From Halobacteriales archaeon QS_9_68_17 (lineage in GTDB: Archaea; Halobacteriota; Halobacteria; Halobacteriales; Natronoarchaeaceae): a stretch of 64,000 nucleotides of DNA. A program made the translations under genes and the position numbers. Below the pieces are notes generated by a model. It was not told the origin of the DNA and made no database searches. It saw only the letters and a list, made by a program, of their open reading frames with translations. The stretch is from contig PXSA01000004.1 of assembly GCA_003023565.1 (NCBI GenBank), forward strand, positions 1-64,000, written 5' to 3'. Below, one piece after another: positions 8,960-17,535 of the stretch (positions are counted from its first letter, which is position 1; each line of letters begins with the position of its first letter).

Positions 8960-9044
8960 TGCAGGGAGCAGGATTTGAACCTGCGGACTCCTACGAGACA
9001 GCGCCCTGAACGCTGCGCCGTTGGCCTGACTTGGCTATCCCTGC
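8960..9044 (-). tRNA. tRNA-Leu (CAG anticodon)
   Basis: An 85-nt type II tRNA. The acceptor stem GCAGGGA pairs with TCCCTGC (discriminator A). The anticodon arm CAGCG-TTCAGGG-CGCTG carries CAG. There is a long variable arm and a T-arm GCAGG-TTCAAAT-CCTGC. No CCA is encoded. It lies between rpoD and rpl18e. Confidence 0.95.
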
Positions 9045-9067
9045 ACGTCGCACCCTTGCAGGCGTTG

Positions 9068-9090
9068 ATGGCTTTATCGCGCCCCCTCAA
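9068..9090 (-). promoter_or_regulatory. Probable promoter of tRNA-Leu and rpl18e operon
   Basis: Minus-strand GCGATAAAGCC lies about 35-40 nt before the 5' end of tRNA-Leu. The 135-nt interval up to rpoD has no gene, so this is a reasonable internal promoter. Confidence 0.35.
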
Positions 9091-9179
9091 ACCAGTTTCG
9101 GTTGCCGATCGATAGACGGCACCGCGGCTCTCGCCGGAGCGAGCGGCCGTCAGGGAACCGGTGTGAAGGGTCATCTGTA

Positions 9180-9959
9180 CTATAGTTGGACTGCTTCGCG
9201 GAGTTCCGTCGCGCGGTCCTCCAGGGTGTCCACGGAGCGAGAGACGAGGTCTTCGACGGTGAACGAGCCGTCGGTCTCGACGTGGAACACGAACGCGTTC
9301 GGCACGTCGTGGACCGCGACCTCCTTACCGGGGTAGCGGTTCGTGAGGTCGTTGTCGAACGCCTCGGTCAGCACGAGGTCGCCGTTCGTCGCGTCGGCGT
9401 CCGCGTGCTCCGCCTCGCGCTCTTCGAGGACGCCCCGAAGGATGTGGGGCTCCTGCTCCTCGAACTCGCCGGCGTCGTCGACGACCTCGGCGTACTGGAG
9501 GTGTCGGTAGCCGACCGCCACGCCGCCCTGGTGTTTGGCGTGGTTCTTCCCGGTGTCGAGCACCGCGTCGGCCTCCAGTTCGAGCCGCTGGTCGTCTTTC
9601 AGGTCGATGATCGGGATGTTGTCGTCCGCGGGTTCGACCTGCGGGTCGGCGCTAACGAGGTCGCCCGAGTAGGCCGTGTTCGGCCCCTCGACGTCGATAC
9701 TGAGGGTGACCTCGTCGCCCTTCTCGAACCCGCCGTCCGGCGTCGTCAGCGGCACCATCCCGAGTCGGTGGGCGATCTGCTCGTCGAACATGACCGACGA
9801 GTTCTCGATCACCCGGACGGTGTCGACCGAGAGCGTCGGCACGTCGGCGATCATCGCCCGGCGAATGCCGTTGGCGAACGCCGGCGTGACGCCCCGGACG
9901 AGGAACCGGGCGGAGCGGTCCTCGCGTTCGATGAACTCAACGTCGTAGTCCTCTGCCAT
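9180..9959 (-). CDS. rpoD: RNA polymerase subunit D
   Basis: A 259-residue assembly-platform subunit, homologous to RPB3 and bacterial alpha, that pairs with subunit L. It has the alpha-motif region ([52 protein letters not shown]) and a highly acidic middle insertion. No cysteine-rich Fe-S ferredoxin domain is present, unlike in some archaea. It lies 3 nt after rps11. Confidence 0.96.
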   Translation of the reverse strand: MAEDYDVEFIEREDRSARFLVRGVTPAFANGIRRAMIADVPTLSVDTVRVIENSSVMFDEQIAHRLGMVPLTTPDGGFEKGDEVTLSIDVEGPNTAYSGDLVSADPQVEPADDNIPIIDLKDDQRLELEADAVLDTGKNHAKHQGGVAVGYRHLQYAEVVDDAGEFEEQEPHILRGVLEEREAEHADADATNGDLVLTEAFDNDLTNRYPGKEVAVHDVPNAFVFHVETDGSFTVEDLVSRSVDTLEDRATELREAVQL

Positions 9960-9962
9960 GGG

Positions 9963-10355
9963 TTAGAATCCGCCCTTTCCTTTGGGAGCGCGCGACCCGT
10001 CGTGCGGGATCGGCGTGACGTCCTCGATGCGGCCGATCTCCAGACCGGCGCGGGCGAGCGCTCGGATCGTCGCCTGCGCGCCCGGACCGGGGCTCTTCTG
10101 GAGGTTGCCGCCGGGGCCGCGGACGCGGACGTGGACGCCTTCCACGCCGGCCGCGAGCACTTCCTCGGCGACGGTCTCGGCCATCTGCATCGCCGCGTAC
10201 GGCGACGCTTCGTCGCGGTTCTGCTTGACGACCGCGCCGCCGGACGACTTGGCGACCGTCTCCGCGCCCGTCAGGTCCGTGACGGTGATGATGGTGTTGT
10301 TGAACGATGCGTGCACGTGGGCGATGCCCCACTTGCCGTCTTCTGATTCGCTCAT
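9963..10355 (-). CDS. rps11: 30S ribosomal protein S11 (uS11)
   Basis: A 130-residue platform protein of the 30S subunit. Conserved stretches are [39 protein letters not shown] and [20 protein letters not shown], ending KGKGGF. It starts one base after the rps4 stop. It belongs to the S13-S4-S11-RpoD transcription unit. Confidence 0.96.
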   Translation of the reverse strand: MSESEDGKWGIAHVHASFNNTIITVTDLTGAETVAKSSGGAVVKQNRDEASPYAAMQMAETVAEEVLAAGVEGVHVRVRGPGGNLQKSPGPGAQATIRALARAGLEIGRIEDVTPIPHDGSRAPKGKGGF

Positions 10356-10356
10356 G

Positions 10357-10881
10357 TCATTGGTCCTCCGCGCGTTCCGGGTGGAGATCGTCCGCGAGCG
10401 GACTGGTCCCGTCGAAGGCGATCTCCGGCTCCTCGTCGACGTCGACCTTGTACGACGGTCGCGTGACGCGGCCCTCGCCGACCACGATGTGCCCGTGGAC
10501 GATGAACTGCCGCGCCTGCTCGGGCGTGTTCGCCAGGCCCTCGCGGTAGGCGACCGTCTGGAGGCGACGCTCGAGGACGTCGTTGATCTCGAGCGACAGG
10601 ATGTCGTCGAGGCCGTCCTCCTCGTCGAGGACGCCGATGCGCTTCAGGCGGGCGAGGAACTCGTCGCCGCGCTTCGCGGCGGCCTCGGCGTCGCCCTGTG
10701 CGCGACCGAGCAGCGCTCGCGCCTCGCGGCGGTAGGAACGCAGTTCGGACTGGGCGCGCCAGAGTTCCTCCTTGTTCTTGAGGCCGTAGCGGCCGACCAG
10801 GTCGTGCTCCGAGGCGATGCGCTCGCCCTGGAACGGGTGGTTCGGCGTCTCGTAGGCCTTCGTCTTGCTTCCGAGCGGCAT
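10357..10881 (-). CDS. rps4: 30S ribosomal protein S4 (uS4)
   Basis: A 174-residue primary 16S rRNA-binding protein. It shows [20 protein letters not shown], the [17 protein letters not shown] helix and an S4 RNA-binding domain (about 95-150, [33 protein letters not shown]). The start overlaps the rps13 stop by one base. Confidence 0.96.
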   Translation of the reverse strand: MPLGSKTKAYETPNHPFQGERIASEHDLVGRYGLKNKEELWRAQSELRSYRREARALLGRAQGDAEAAAKRGDEFLARLKRIGVLDEEDGLDDILSLEINDVLERRLQTVAYREGLANTPEQARQFIVHGHIVVGEGRVTRPSYKVDVDEEPEIAFDGTSPLADDLHPERAEDQ

Positions 10882-11405
10882 TATTCCTCATCACCCTCCT
10901 CGGCGGCCTCTTCCTCGGCCTCCTCGCGGATCTCCTCTACGTTGACGCCGATGGTCCCTTCCGTACGACCGGTGGACTTCGTGCGCTGACCGCGGACCTT
11001 CTGGCCGCGGTTGTGGCGGACGCCCTTGTAGGAGTTGATCATCTTCATGCGGTTGATGTCCTGCCGGCGCGTCATCGAGAGGTCGTTCCCGGTCTCGTGG
11101 GTGGACTCGCCGGAGAAGAAGTCGTTCCGGCGGTTCGTGAGCCACTCGGGGACCGCGTCCGCGTAGTTCTCGACCTGATCGACGACGCGGTCGATCTCGT
11201 CGTCGTCGAGGCGGCCGAACGTCGCCTGGCGGTTGACGTCGGCCTCCTCGGCGATGATGCGGGCCGTTCGTCGCCCGATGCCGTTCATCTCGATGAGGGA
11301 TCGCTCCACGGTCTTCGTCCCATCGAGGTCCGTCTGCCCGATGCGGACGAAGTACCGAAGGTCCTCATCGTCTTCGGGTTCGTCCTGTGGTTCTTCTGCA
11401 CTCAT
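10881..11405 (-). CDS. rps13: 30S ribosomal protein S13 (uS13)
   Basis: A 174-residue protein of the 30S head that contacts P-site tRNA. It contains [20 protein letters not shown], the helix-hairpin [14 protein letters not shown] and the basic tail [19 protein letters not shown], followed by an acidic haloarchaeal C-terminus. The ATG at 11405 (MSAEEPQ) is chosen because the frame continues upstream without homology. A 93-nt hairpin-rich interval separates it from tRNA-Ser. Confidence 0.96.
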   Translation of the reverse strand: MSAEEPQDEPEDDEDLRYFVRIGQTDLDGTKTVERSLIEMNGIGRRTARIIAEEADVNRQATFGRLDDDEIDRVVDQVENYADAVPEWLTNRRNDFFSGESTHETGNDLSMTRRQDINRMKMINSYKGVRHNRGQKVRGQRTKSTGRTEGTIGVNVEEIREEAEEEAAEEGDEE

Positions 11406-11425
11406 AGCTGGTATCGTTGTCGGGG

Positions 11426-11491
11426 TCGAAGCGTCGGAAACGCTTCGATGGTTTCGGGGGCAAGCCCCTCGCGAACCGGAAGCCCGGTTCG
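11426..11491. repeat. Cluster of three hairpins between tRNA-Ser and rps13
   Basis: Three inverted repeats follow each other: TCGAAGCG-N7-CGCTTCGA (11426-11448), GGGGC-AA-GCCCC (11457-11468) and CGAACCGG-N4-CCGGTTCG (11472-11491). In the minus-strand transcript they lie after the tRNA and before rps13. They could direct tRNA processing or control ribosomal-protein translation. Confidence 0.6.
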
Positions 11492-11498
11492 GAAACGA

Positions 11499-11583
11499 CG
11501 TCGTGGCGGGGATTCGAACCCCGGAGGCTTGACGCCACAGAGTTAGCAACCCTGCGCCTTGGGCCAGGCTAGGCTACCACGAC
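11499..11583 (-). tRNA. tRNA-Ser (GCT anticodon)
   Basis: An 85-nt type II tRNA. The acceptor GTCGTGG pairs with CCACGAC (discriminator G). The anticodon arm CAGGG-TTGCTAA-CTCTG carries GCT. There is an extended variable arm and a T-arm CGGGG-TTCGAAT-CCCCG. CCA is not encoded. The interval 11584-11806 beyond it holds no gene; a weak TATA-like run lies near 11665-11672. Confidence 0.95.
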
Positions 11584-11806
11584 TCGCGTATCTACTGTCG
11601 CCCTTCCGGACTCGGGACACCACACCCCTACAGCGTATTGCGTCCGAACCTACTCCGCGAAGGGTACTTAACAGTCACGAAAGTATCGGACCCCGTGACT
11701 ACGGGGCAACCCCCACGCCGGCGGCCCGTGGTCCGACGGAGACGGGCGAAGACCGATTCGGCGTCGGGTCCCGGAAGGACGCGTCGGGACGACCGCGCTG
11801 AGACGT

Positions 11807-12520
11807 CTAAAGGCGGAGGTACGTGACGACCGAGAAGACGACGTTGTAGGCGGCGTGCGCGGCGATCGGTACCGCGAGGTTCCGGGTCTTCTCGTACACG
11901 TACCCGAGCACCGCGCCGGTGACGGTGATGAGGAAGACCCCCGAGACCATCCGCGCCGGCGGGCCGACGTAGTTAGCGACGTGCAGGGTCCCGAACAGGA
12001 GGCTCGCGCCCGCGATCGCTCCCGCCGGACCGAACGTCTCGCGGAGTCGATCCTGGATGATCCCCCGAAACAGCAGCTCCTCGGCGGGCGCGACGACGAC
12101 GATAGACAGCGCCCCGAGCGCGGGCAGGAACGCCGGTTCCGCGGCCGTCTGACCCTCGAGCACCGACCTCGGCAACAGATCCAGCACCCCCAGCCCGGAG
12201 GAGATCGCGACCGCCAGAGCCAGCGCCGCGACGGTGCCGCCGACGGCGAACCGCAGGTCGGTGCCGGCCGGGAGTTCGACCGGCACGGTCACGTCGTTCC
12301 GGCGGGCGTAAGCGACGCCGAACAGCAGCAGGCCGAACTGGCCGGCGGCGAGGAGATAGACCAGCATCCTCGTCGTGCCCATCGAGACTTCGAGAAACAG
12401 CAGGCCGAGTAGCAGCGCCGCCCCGACGACGTTGGCGAACACGACCGCGACGACCGTCAGGACGACGGCTCCGAGGACGGCCCGAATCGGGCTTTCCGAG
12501 GACCGGCGAGCGCTCGACAT
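11807..12520 (-). CDS. CPBP-family intramembrane metalloprotease
   Basis: A 237-residue membrane protein with about seven or eight hydrophobic helices. The CPBP (CAAX protease / bacteriocin-processing) motifs are present: EELLFRG (Glu-Glu and Arg), FGTLHVANY with the first His, and AIAAHAAYNVVFS with the second His/Asn. Family members cleave substrates within the membrane or act as self-immunity proteins; the target here is unknown. It is a single gene, convergent with nothing and followed by the ribosomal operon. Confidence 0.85.
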   Translation of the reverse strand: MSSARRSSESPIRAVLGAVVLTVVAVVFANVVGAALLLGLLFLEVSMGTTRMLVYLLAAGQFGLLLFGVAYARRNDVTVPVELPAGTDLRFAVGGTVAALALAVAISSGLGVLDLLPRSVLEGQTAAEPAFLPALGALSIVVVAPAEELLFRGIIQDRLRETFGPAGAIAGASLLFGTLHVANYVGPPARMVSGVFLITVTGAVLGYVYEKTRNLAVPIAAHAAYNVVFSVVTYLRL

Positions 12521-12667
12521 ACCAGAGTAGGAGCGGCGTGATCTGTTAAAGCTGGTGCGGCCTGTGGCGTCCCGCGTCGGCGTCGCGGACGGGGACCGGC
12601 GCTGACCGACGGCGATCCGGACGGTCCGAGGACGACGGGTCGCCGGGTGCGGCGCTTCGCCGCGGTC

Positions 12668-13702
12668 CTACGCGCCGATGTACTCGTCGTTGACCTCCCA
12701 CTCGCCCTCGTCGTTTTTCACCATGTACTCGCCGTAGTACGGCACGCGGTTCTCGACGGTCGCCTCGAACGTCTCCCGGATCTCGGGCTTGGTCATCTCG
12801 CCCATCGGCCGGAGGTCGTCGTTGCGGTTGAGACACCCCTTGAGGTATCCTTCGTGCGTGACGCGCACGCGGTGGCAGTTCGCGCAGAAGTCCGCGTTCT
12901 CGACGGGGTCGACTATCTCGACCATGCCGCGGCCGGCGTTCGGGCCGCCGTCGGCGGCGGCGCTCCCGCTGGACCCGTCCTCGCTCCCGGCGGCCCCGCC
13001 GTCGCCCTCGATCCAGTAGCGGCGGCGGCCGTGCATCTCGCGGCGTTCTATCTCGTCGGCCCGCTCCGCCAGCCAGTCGTGGACGCGCTGGATGTCGATG
13101 TTCCACTCGGGGCGGCCGGTGAGCTCCGGCATGTACTCGATGAGCTGTAGCTGGAGGCCGTCGTTCTCCGCGACGTGGTCGACCATCTCGGGCACGTAGC
13201 CCGCGGTGTGTTCGAACACGACCATGTTCAGCTTCACGGGGTCGAGACCAGCGTCGAGGGCGGCGTCGACGCCCTCTAACACCTTCTCGTACGCGCCGCT
13301 TTTCGTCACCTCGGCGAAGTCGTCGGGGTCCAGTGCGTCCTGCGAGACGTTGACGCGTTCGAGACCCGCGTCGACGAGGTCCTCCGCGCGGCCGGGGAGG
13401 AAGGTGCCGTTCGTCGTCATCGACACCTCCATCCGGTCGGGTGTCCGACGGATGATCCCTTCTAAGTCCTGCCGGAGCATCGGCTCGCCGCCGGGGAACT
13501 TTACCGAATCGACGCCGTATTCGGCGGCGACCGCCAGAAAACGAACCACCTCGTCGGCGGTCATCTCGTCGTCCTGCGGGTCCATCGGGCCGCGGGTGTC
13601 CCCCAACCCCTCGTTGTGGCAGTAGACGCAGTCGAAGTTACACCGGTCGGTCAGCGACACGCGGACGCCCGTCACTTCCCGACCGAACCCGTCCTCGAGC
13701 AT
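12668..13702 (-). CDS. moaA: GTP 3',8-cyclase (molybdenum cofactor synthesis)
   Basis: A radical SAM enzyme for the first step of molybdopterin synthesis, converting GTP to 3',8-cyclo-7,8-dihydro-GTP. The 344-residue product has the SAM-cluster motif CNFDCVYC (Cys21, 25, 28) and the C-terminal cluster ligands [19 protein letters not shown] low-complexity Gly/Ser insert of about 25 residues near 250 looks like a halophile-specific loop. A TATA-like ttattaaat at 13725-13733 (read on the minus strand) lies about 25-30 nt before the start. The cofactor is needed by the formate dehydrogenase encoded nearby. Confidence 0.93.
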   Translation of the reverse strand: MLEDGFGREVTGVRVSLTDRCNFDCVYCHNEGLGDTRGPMDPQDDEMTADEVVRFLAVAAEYGVDSVKFPGGEPMLRQDLEGIIRRTPDRMEVSMTTNGTFLPGRAEDLVDAGLERVNVSQDALDPDDFAEVTKSGAYEKVLEGVDAALDAGLDPVKLNMVVFEHTAGYVPEMVDHVAENDGLQLQLIEYMPELTGRPEWNIDIQRVHDWLAERADEIERREMHGRRRYWIEGDGGAAGSEDGSSGSAAADGGPNAGRGMVEIVDPVENADFCANCHRVRVTHEGYLKGCLNRNDDLRPMGEMTKPEIRETFEATVENRVPYYGEYMVKNDEGEWEVNDEYIGA

Positions 13703-13724
13703 ACCGCAGACTCGTGACTACGAG

Positions 13725-13733
13725 TTATTAAAT
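13725..13733 (-). promoter_or_regulatory. TATA box of moaA
   Basis: Minus-strand ATTTAATAA is centred about 27 nt before the ATG at 13702, consistent with a leaderless transcript. Confidence 0.5.
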
Positions 13734-13754
13734 CCGCCGTCCGACTCGCGGTTT

Positions 13755-13774
13755 CGTAACCGGTACCGGTTACG
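13755..13774. promoter_or_regulatory. Perfect 20-bp palindrome between divergent moaA and HTH gene
   Basis: CGTAACCGGTACCGGTTACG is fully self-complementary. It lies 21 nt behind the moaA TATA box and 27 nt behind the TATA-like box of the plus-strand gene, a position suited to one dimeric regulator acting on both. The winged-helix protein next door is the obvious candidate ligand (inference). Confidence 0.6.
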
Positions 13775-13800
13775 CCGTCCGCCGGAGCCACGCACGACAG

Positions 13801-13810
13801 GGCTTATTAC
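13801..13810 (+). promoter_or_regulatory. TATA-like box of the winged-helix gene
   Basis: The run ggcttatta is about 26-32 nt before the ATG at 13834, suggesting a leaderless transcript. Confidence 0.4.
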
Positions 13811-13833
13811 CGGCGAGGGAGTGAGTCTCCGGC

Positions 13834-14829
13834 ATGTCCGACCCCCGCGACGCGGACGCGCCGAGCGACGCCTTCCAGGTGCTCGGCAGCGAGACGCGCC
13901 TGCGTGTGTTGCGAGCGCTGGTCGACGACGACGGGCGACCGGTGAGACGCACCTTTTCGGCGCTCCACGAGGCGACCGACGAGGACACGTCGGCGGGGTT
14001 CGCCTACCACCTCCGGCAGTTGACCGACCGCTACGTCCGGAAGGTCGACGAGGCGTACGAACTCACCTACGCCGGCACCGAGGTGGCCCGCGCCGTCGCC
14101 GCCGGCACGTACACCGAGAGCGTCGACCGCGACCCGGTCGACCTGTCCGGCGAGACGTGCCCGCTCTGTGGCAACGAGGCGCTCGCCGCGCGCGTCACGG
14201 ACAACGTGACGACGGTGTCCTGTGAGGCCTGCGGCGGGGACGTACTGGAGTTACCGTTCCCGCCTAGCGGCCACGGTACCCACGACGACGAGGCGCTGCC
14301 GAGCGCGTTCGACACCCACCACCGCCATCGGATCGCGGAGTTCGCGGCCGGCGTCTGCCCGGAGTGCGGCGGTGCCGTCGACGCCGACGCCGAGCGCGCC
14401 GGCGACCCCGGCCCGGCGACGGTGACGTTCACCTGCGTCGCCTGCGGCGCGCGCCTGCGCTGTCCGACGGCGCTGACGACGCTCGACCACCCCGCAGTCG
14501 TCTCGTTTTACCGCGACCACGGCCGCGACGTTCGCGACCGGCCGCTCTGGAACGTCGGCGACGAGTGGCGCGAGCGCGTCGTCTCCGAGGACCCGTGGTG
14601 CGTCCGGGTCGTCACGCGACTCGACGGCGAGGAACTCGCGCTGTACGTCGCCCGCGACGCGACCGTCGTCGAGACCAGACGGCGGTCCGTCGAGGACGGA
14701 AAGGACGTGGAGGGCGAGCACGGGGACCGCGAGAACGCGGACGGGAAAGGCGACGCCAGCGCGGACCGAACGGACCGTGAGGTGGCGGACGAGGCGGGCC
14801 GCGAAGGGAGCGGGAGCGCGTCGGCCTAA
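13834..14829 (+). CDS. ArsR-like winged-helix protein with zinc ribbons
   Basis: A 331-residue cytosolic regulator-like protein. Residues about 10-90 form a winged helix (FQVLGSETRLRVLRALVDD, then FAYHLRQLTDRYVRK). Two Cys-rich ribbons follow: CPLCGNEA...CEACGG (about 110-135) and CPECGG...CVACGARLRCP (about 178-215). The C-terminal 45 residues are low-complexity and charged. This layout is common and largely uncharacterised in haloarchaea. It is divergent from moaA across a perfect palindrome, so it may regulate that gene and itself. The stop overlaps the convergent proteasome gene by 4 nt. Confidence 0.8.
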   Translation: MSDPRDADAPSDAFQVLGSETRLRVLRALVDDDGRPVRRTFSALHEATDEDTSAGFAYHLRQLTDRYVRKVDEAYELTYAGTEVARAVAAGTYTESVDRDPVDLSGETCPLCGNEALAARVTDNVTTVSCEACGGDVLELPFPPSGHGTHDDEALPSAFDTHHRHRIAEFAAGVCPECGGAVDADAERAGDPGPATVTFTCVACGARLRCPTALTTLDHPAVVSFYRDHGRDVRDRPLWNVGDEWRERVVSEDPWCVRVVTRLDGEELALYVARDATVVETRRRSVEDGKDVEGEHGDRENADGKGDASADRTDREVADEAGREGSGSASA

Positions 14830-15524
14830 AGGAGGCCTCGCCGCTCGTCCTCGTCGTAAACCCGGTAGCCCGCCGCGTCGATCCGCGTTACGTCGAGGTC
14901 GGTCGGCGTCGAGTCAGCCTCCGTCCCCTCCCGGAGGGCGTCGACGGCGAGTTCGGCCGCCGCGGCCTCGTCGAGGCCGTCCTCGTACCGCCGTTCGAGG
15001 TGGCTCACGAGCGCCCCGTCGCCGCCGACGGCGGTCGCCCGCCACCCCGACGGCGTCCCGGACGGGTCGACCTGATACAGCGACGGGCCGCGGTCGTCGA
15101 CGCCCGCGACGAGGAGCGCGGCCCCGAACGGCCGAGACCCGCCGGTCTGGGTGGTCTCCTGCACGAGGTCGGCGAGCGCCTTCGCCAGCGCCTCCACGGT
15201 GGTCGGTTCGCCGTAGCGCAGGCGCTCCTCCTGTGCCCTCACCCGGGCGCGGTCGACGAGGCGGCGGGCGTCCGCGACGTGACCCGCCGTCGCGATACCG
15301 ATGCGGTCGTCGACGGCGTGAAGCTTCTCGACGCTGTCCGGGTCCTGTAGCGGCGAGCGGCGGCGACCGTTCGCCGCGAGGACGACGCCACCGTCGTACG
15401 CGACGCCGACCGCCGGCGCGCCGCGCTCGACCGCCTCCCGGGCGTACTCGACCTGATACAGGCGGCCGTCCGGCGAGAACACGGTGACTCCGCGGTCGTA
15501 CGCCGTCTGCTCGTGCCCCTGCAT
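14826..15524 (-). CDS. Proteasome alpha subunit, divergent paralogue
   Basis: A 232-residue 20S-proteasome alpha-type protein, forming outer rings. It carries the alpha signature TAYDRGVTVFSPDGRLYQVE, then YAREAVERG, and the NTN-hydrolase fold. Adjacent to its beta partner with 0-nt spacing, it probably forms an alternative core particle. Haloarchaea often encode more than one alpha or beta subunit. It is shorter and more diverged in its central loops than the housekeeping alpha subunit I know from haloarchaea, so it is probably the second copy. Confidence 0.85.
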   Translation of the reverse strand: MQGHEQTAYDRGVTVFSPDGRLYQVEYAREAVERGAPAVGVAYDGGVVLAANGRRRSPLQDPDSVEKLHAVDDRIGIATAGHVADARRLVDRARVRAQEERLRYGEPTTVEALAKALADLVQETTQTGGSRPFGAALLVAGVDDRGPSLYQVDPSGTPSGWRATAVGGDGALVSHLERRYEDGLDEAAAAELAVDALREGTEADSTPTDLDVTRIDAAGYRVYDEDERRGLL

Positions 15525-16151
15525 CTACGTCACCTCCGCGGGGTCGGCGCTGGTCCGTACGTCGACGCCCTCGACCGTGACGCGGGCCAGCGTCAGGCCG
15601 TTCCCGCTCGCGGTGTCGCGCTCGCTGGCGGCGTCGACCGCTGCGGCCGCCGTCGCCGCGGCGTCGTCGAGCGACCCGTCGGGGTCGTACCGGCGTTCGA
15701 GCACGCCGTAGGCGAGTTGCATCCCGCTCCCGGTCGCCGCGTAGTCGTCGGCCAGCACGCCGCCGCCCCCGTCGAGTTCGTAGACGCGCGGGCCCCCGTC
15801 GTCGACCCCGCCGAGGACGAGCCAGACGGGGTGGCCCCGCAGCGCGTCCCCGGCCGCCGTGGCGAGGGCGCTCACGGACATCGGCCGCCCCCGACGGTTC
15901 TCGTACAGCGACGCTTCCGCGCGGAGTCGCCGGACTAACGCCTGCGCCGCGCCGACCGATCCCGATATCGTCACCGCCGCCGAGGGACCCACCTGTTCGA
16001 TCTTCGATACGTCCTTGTTCGCCACGAAGCCGCCGCCGAGGCTGGCCCGGCGGTCCGCCGCGAGGACGACGCCGTCCGCAGCGGCGAGACCGACGGTCGT
16101 CGTGCCCGTTTTCGCCGCCCGCGCGCCGTCCGCTGTCGTCCGGTTCGCCAT
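15525..16151 (-). CDS. psmB: Proteasome beta subunit
   Basis: The catalytic subunit of the 20S proteasome. A propeptide of about 18 residues ends in KTG before TTTVGLAAADGVVLAADRRA, so self-processing would expose the catalytic Thr; the active-site Lys lies in the ADRRAS/VANKDVSKI region. The product is 208 residues from the ATG at 16151; an in-frame GTG two codons upstream is possible, but the ATG has better spacing to the GGAGAG run. It is co-transcribed with the alpha-type gene downstream. Confidence 0.9.
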   Translation of the reverse strand: MANRTTADGARAAKTGTTTVGLAAADGVVLAADRRASLGGGFVANKDVSKIEQVGPSAAVTISGSVGAAQALVRRLRAEASLYENRRGRPMSVSALATAAGDALRGHPVWLVLGGVDDGGPRVYELDGGGGVLADDYAATGSGMQLAYGVLERRYDPDGSLDDAAATAAAAVDAASERDTASGNGLTLARVTVEGVDVRTSADPAEVT

Positions 16152-16186
16152 ACCCACCTCTCCGGGCGTCGGAGTGAAATATGTTA

Positions 16187-16204
16187 GCTAAAATATATTT
16201 TAGC
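16187..16204 (-). promoter_or_regulatory. AT-rich palindromic promoter of the proteasome genes
   Basis: GCTAAAATATATTTTAGC is a perfect 18-bp palindrome in an otherwise GC-rich region, centred about 44 nt before the psmB ATG. It contains a strong TATA box and could also be a regulator site. Confidence 0.55.
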
Positions 16205-16253
16205 CGGTCGCCGGTCGGCGGCGCGGTTGCGGACGGACGGCGGTGACGGGCGC

Positions 16254-16442
16254 TCACATCACGAGCGAGCCGATCATCGCCGCGAGGAACACCGCGATGA
16301 GCAGCGTCACCAGTATGCCCGACCACCGCGGGTCCGTGTCGTCGTTCCCCGGTGTTCCGGTGATACCGATCACGTACGCGAGGCCCGCGACGGCGATCAG
16401 GAGTACGACGACGCTCGCGACCTCGTAGATGACCCCCACCAT
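16254..16442 (-). CDS. Small two-helix membrane protein
   Basis: A 62-residue product with two hydrophobic helices (about 4-22 and 40-60) separated by a polar loop GTPGNDDTDPRWSG. No family recognised. The ATG at 16442 is preferred over an upstream in-frame start because a TATA-like CTTTACTTG lies about 27 nt before it. It lies between the proteasome genes and the formate dehydrogenase operon on the same strand; a functional link to either is not evident. Confidence 0.65.
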   Translation of the reverse strand: MVGVIYEVASVVVLLIAVAGLAYVIGITGTPGNDDTDPRWSGILVTLLIAVFLAAMIGSLVM

Positions 16443-16527
16443 GGGATCGGATCGAACCCCGAGCAAGTAAAGCGTGACGCGGCGTGTCACGGGCTGAAAC
16501 CTACCATTCCGGGGGAACGAGCGGCGG

Positions 16528-17535
16528 TCAGTCGTCGCTCGTCTCGCCGCCGTCCGCGGCGGTCGTCGCGCGCCGTTCCTCCGCCAGTTGGCGCTCGTAG
16601 CGCCGTCGCATGACGTTGCCGTACATCGACAGCACGAGGCCGATGAACAGCACGAGGATGCCGACGTTGATACCGATCGTGAGCAGCAGGTTCGTCGGCC
16701 CGCCGCCCACAGTGAGTTCCCGCGGGATCGGGTACGTCTCGTCGAAGATACTGCCGACCAGCACGCTGACGATGCCGATGACGACCATCAGCCCGAACAG
16801 GTTCACTGCCCAGTTCCACGTCGGGGAGAGTTCGAGGTCCTCGATCCCCGTCGTGTCGTGGTCCTCGTCCTCGGCGTGGTACTCCGGCGTGATGTCCTTC
16901 GGCAGGAACGCCTTCATCTCCACCGGGTAGAACGCCGGGTGCGTGCCGTGCTCGAAGATGTGGAACATCACGCCCATCAGCATCACGATGCCCAGGAAGC
17001 CGTGGAACGCGACGAACGCCATCGCGGAGGCCTTCGTCGTGAACAGGCTGATGATGCCGGTCTTGCTCCAGATGAGCAGCCCAGAGATCATCAGCAGCGT
17101 CAGCTCTACGGCAAAGATCCAGACGACTCCCTTGCCGACGTAGGACAGTAGCGGCACTTCGTCGGCCTTGTACCCGGCGAACTGGCGGGCGTTGGGGTGG
17201 CGCTCGTCGGCGTAGCCGAGCGCGAACTTCACGTCCTGGATCGCCGCCTCGACGTCGTCCCGGCCGGGGAGGACGGTGCCGAAGTTGTCCCGCCCGCCCG
17301 GCGTGATGATCAGCAGCGTCATCCAGAACACGGTCAGCGTGATCAGGCCGAGCCCCGCGACGCGGTGGACGGCGATCACGCCCATGCTCCCGCCGAGCGC
17401 CTCGACCAGCCACCAGAGCTCGTCGTTGAACATGATGGCGTAGCCGCTGAAAAACAGCAGGAACACGTCGAGCGCCAGCAGCGAGTGGAACACGGTGGTG
17501 ACCCGCGTGAACTTGCCGTGGTCGAGGCTGGTCAT
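16528..17535 (-). CDS. Formate dehydrogenase cytochrome b-type (gamma) subunit
   Basis: A 335-residue membrane subunit expected to carry electrons from the Fe-S subunit to the quinone pool through haem b. It has helices with conserved histidines (RVTTVFHSLLALDVF, VIAVHRVAGLGLITLT, VAFHGFLGIVMLMGVMFHIFEH), as in FdnI/PsrC-like cytochromes, plus a further C-terminal helix pair. A long cytosolic loop lies between helices 2 and 3. The start overlaps the preceding membrane gene by 4 nt. Last gene of the FDH operon. Confidence 0.85.
   Translation of the reverse strand: MTSLDHGKFTRVTTVFHSLLALDVFLLFFSGYAIMFNDELWWLVEALGGSMGVIAVHRVAGLGLITLTVFWMTLLIITPGGRDNFGTVLPGRDDVEAAIQDVKFALGYADERHPNARQFAGYKADEVPLLSYVGKGVVWIFAVELTLLMISGLLIWSKTGIISLFTTKASAMAFVAFHGFLGIVMLMGVMFHIFEHGTHPAFYPVEMKAFLPKDITPEYHAEDEDHDTTGIEDLELSPTWNWAVNLFGLMVVIGIVSVLVGSIFDETYPIPRELTVGGGPTNLLLTIGINVGILVLFIGLVLSMYGNVMRRRYERQLAEERRATTAADGGETSDD

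Noticed and set aside
14914-16326. A 470-codon minus-strand frame over the proteasome genes
   Set aside because: Arg/Gly-rich translation in the wrong frame; the true frames encode alpha- and beta-type subunits.
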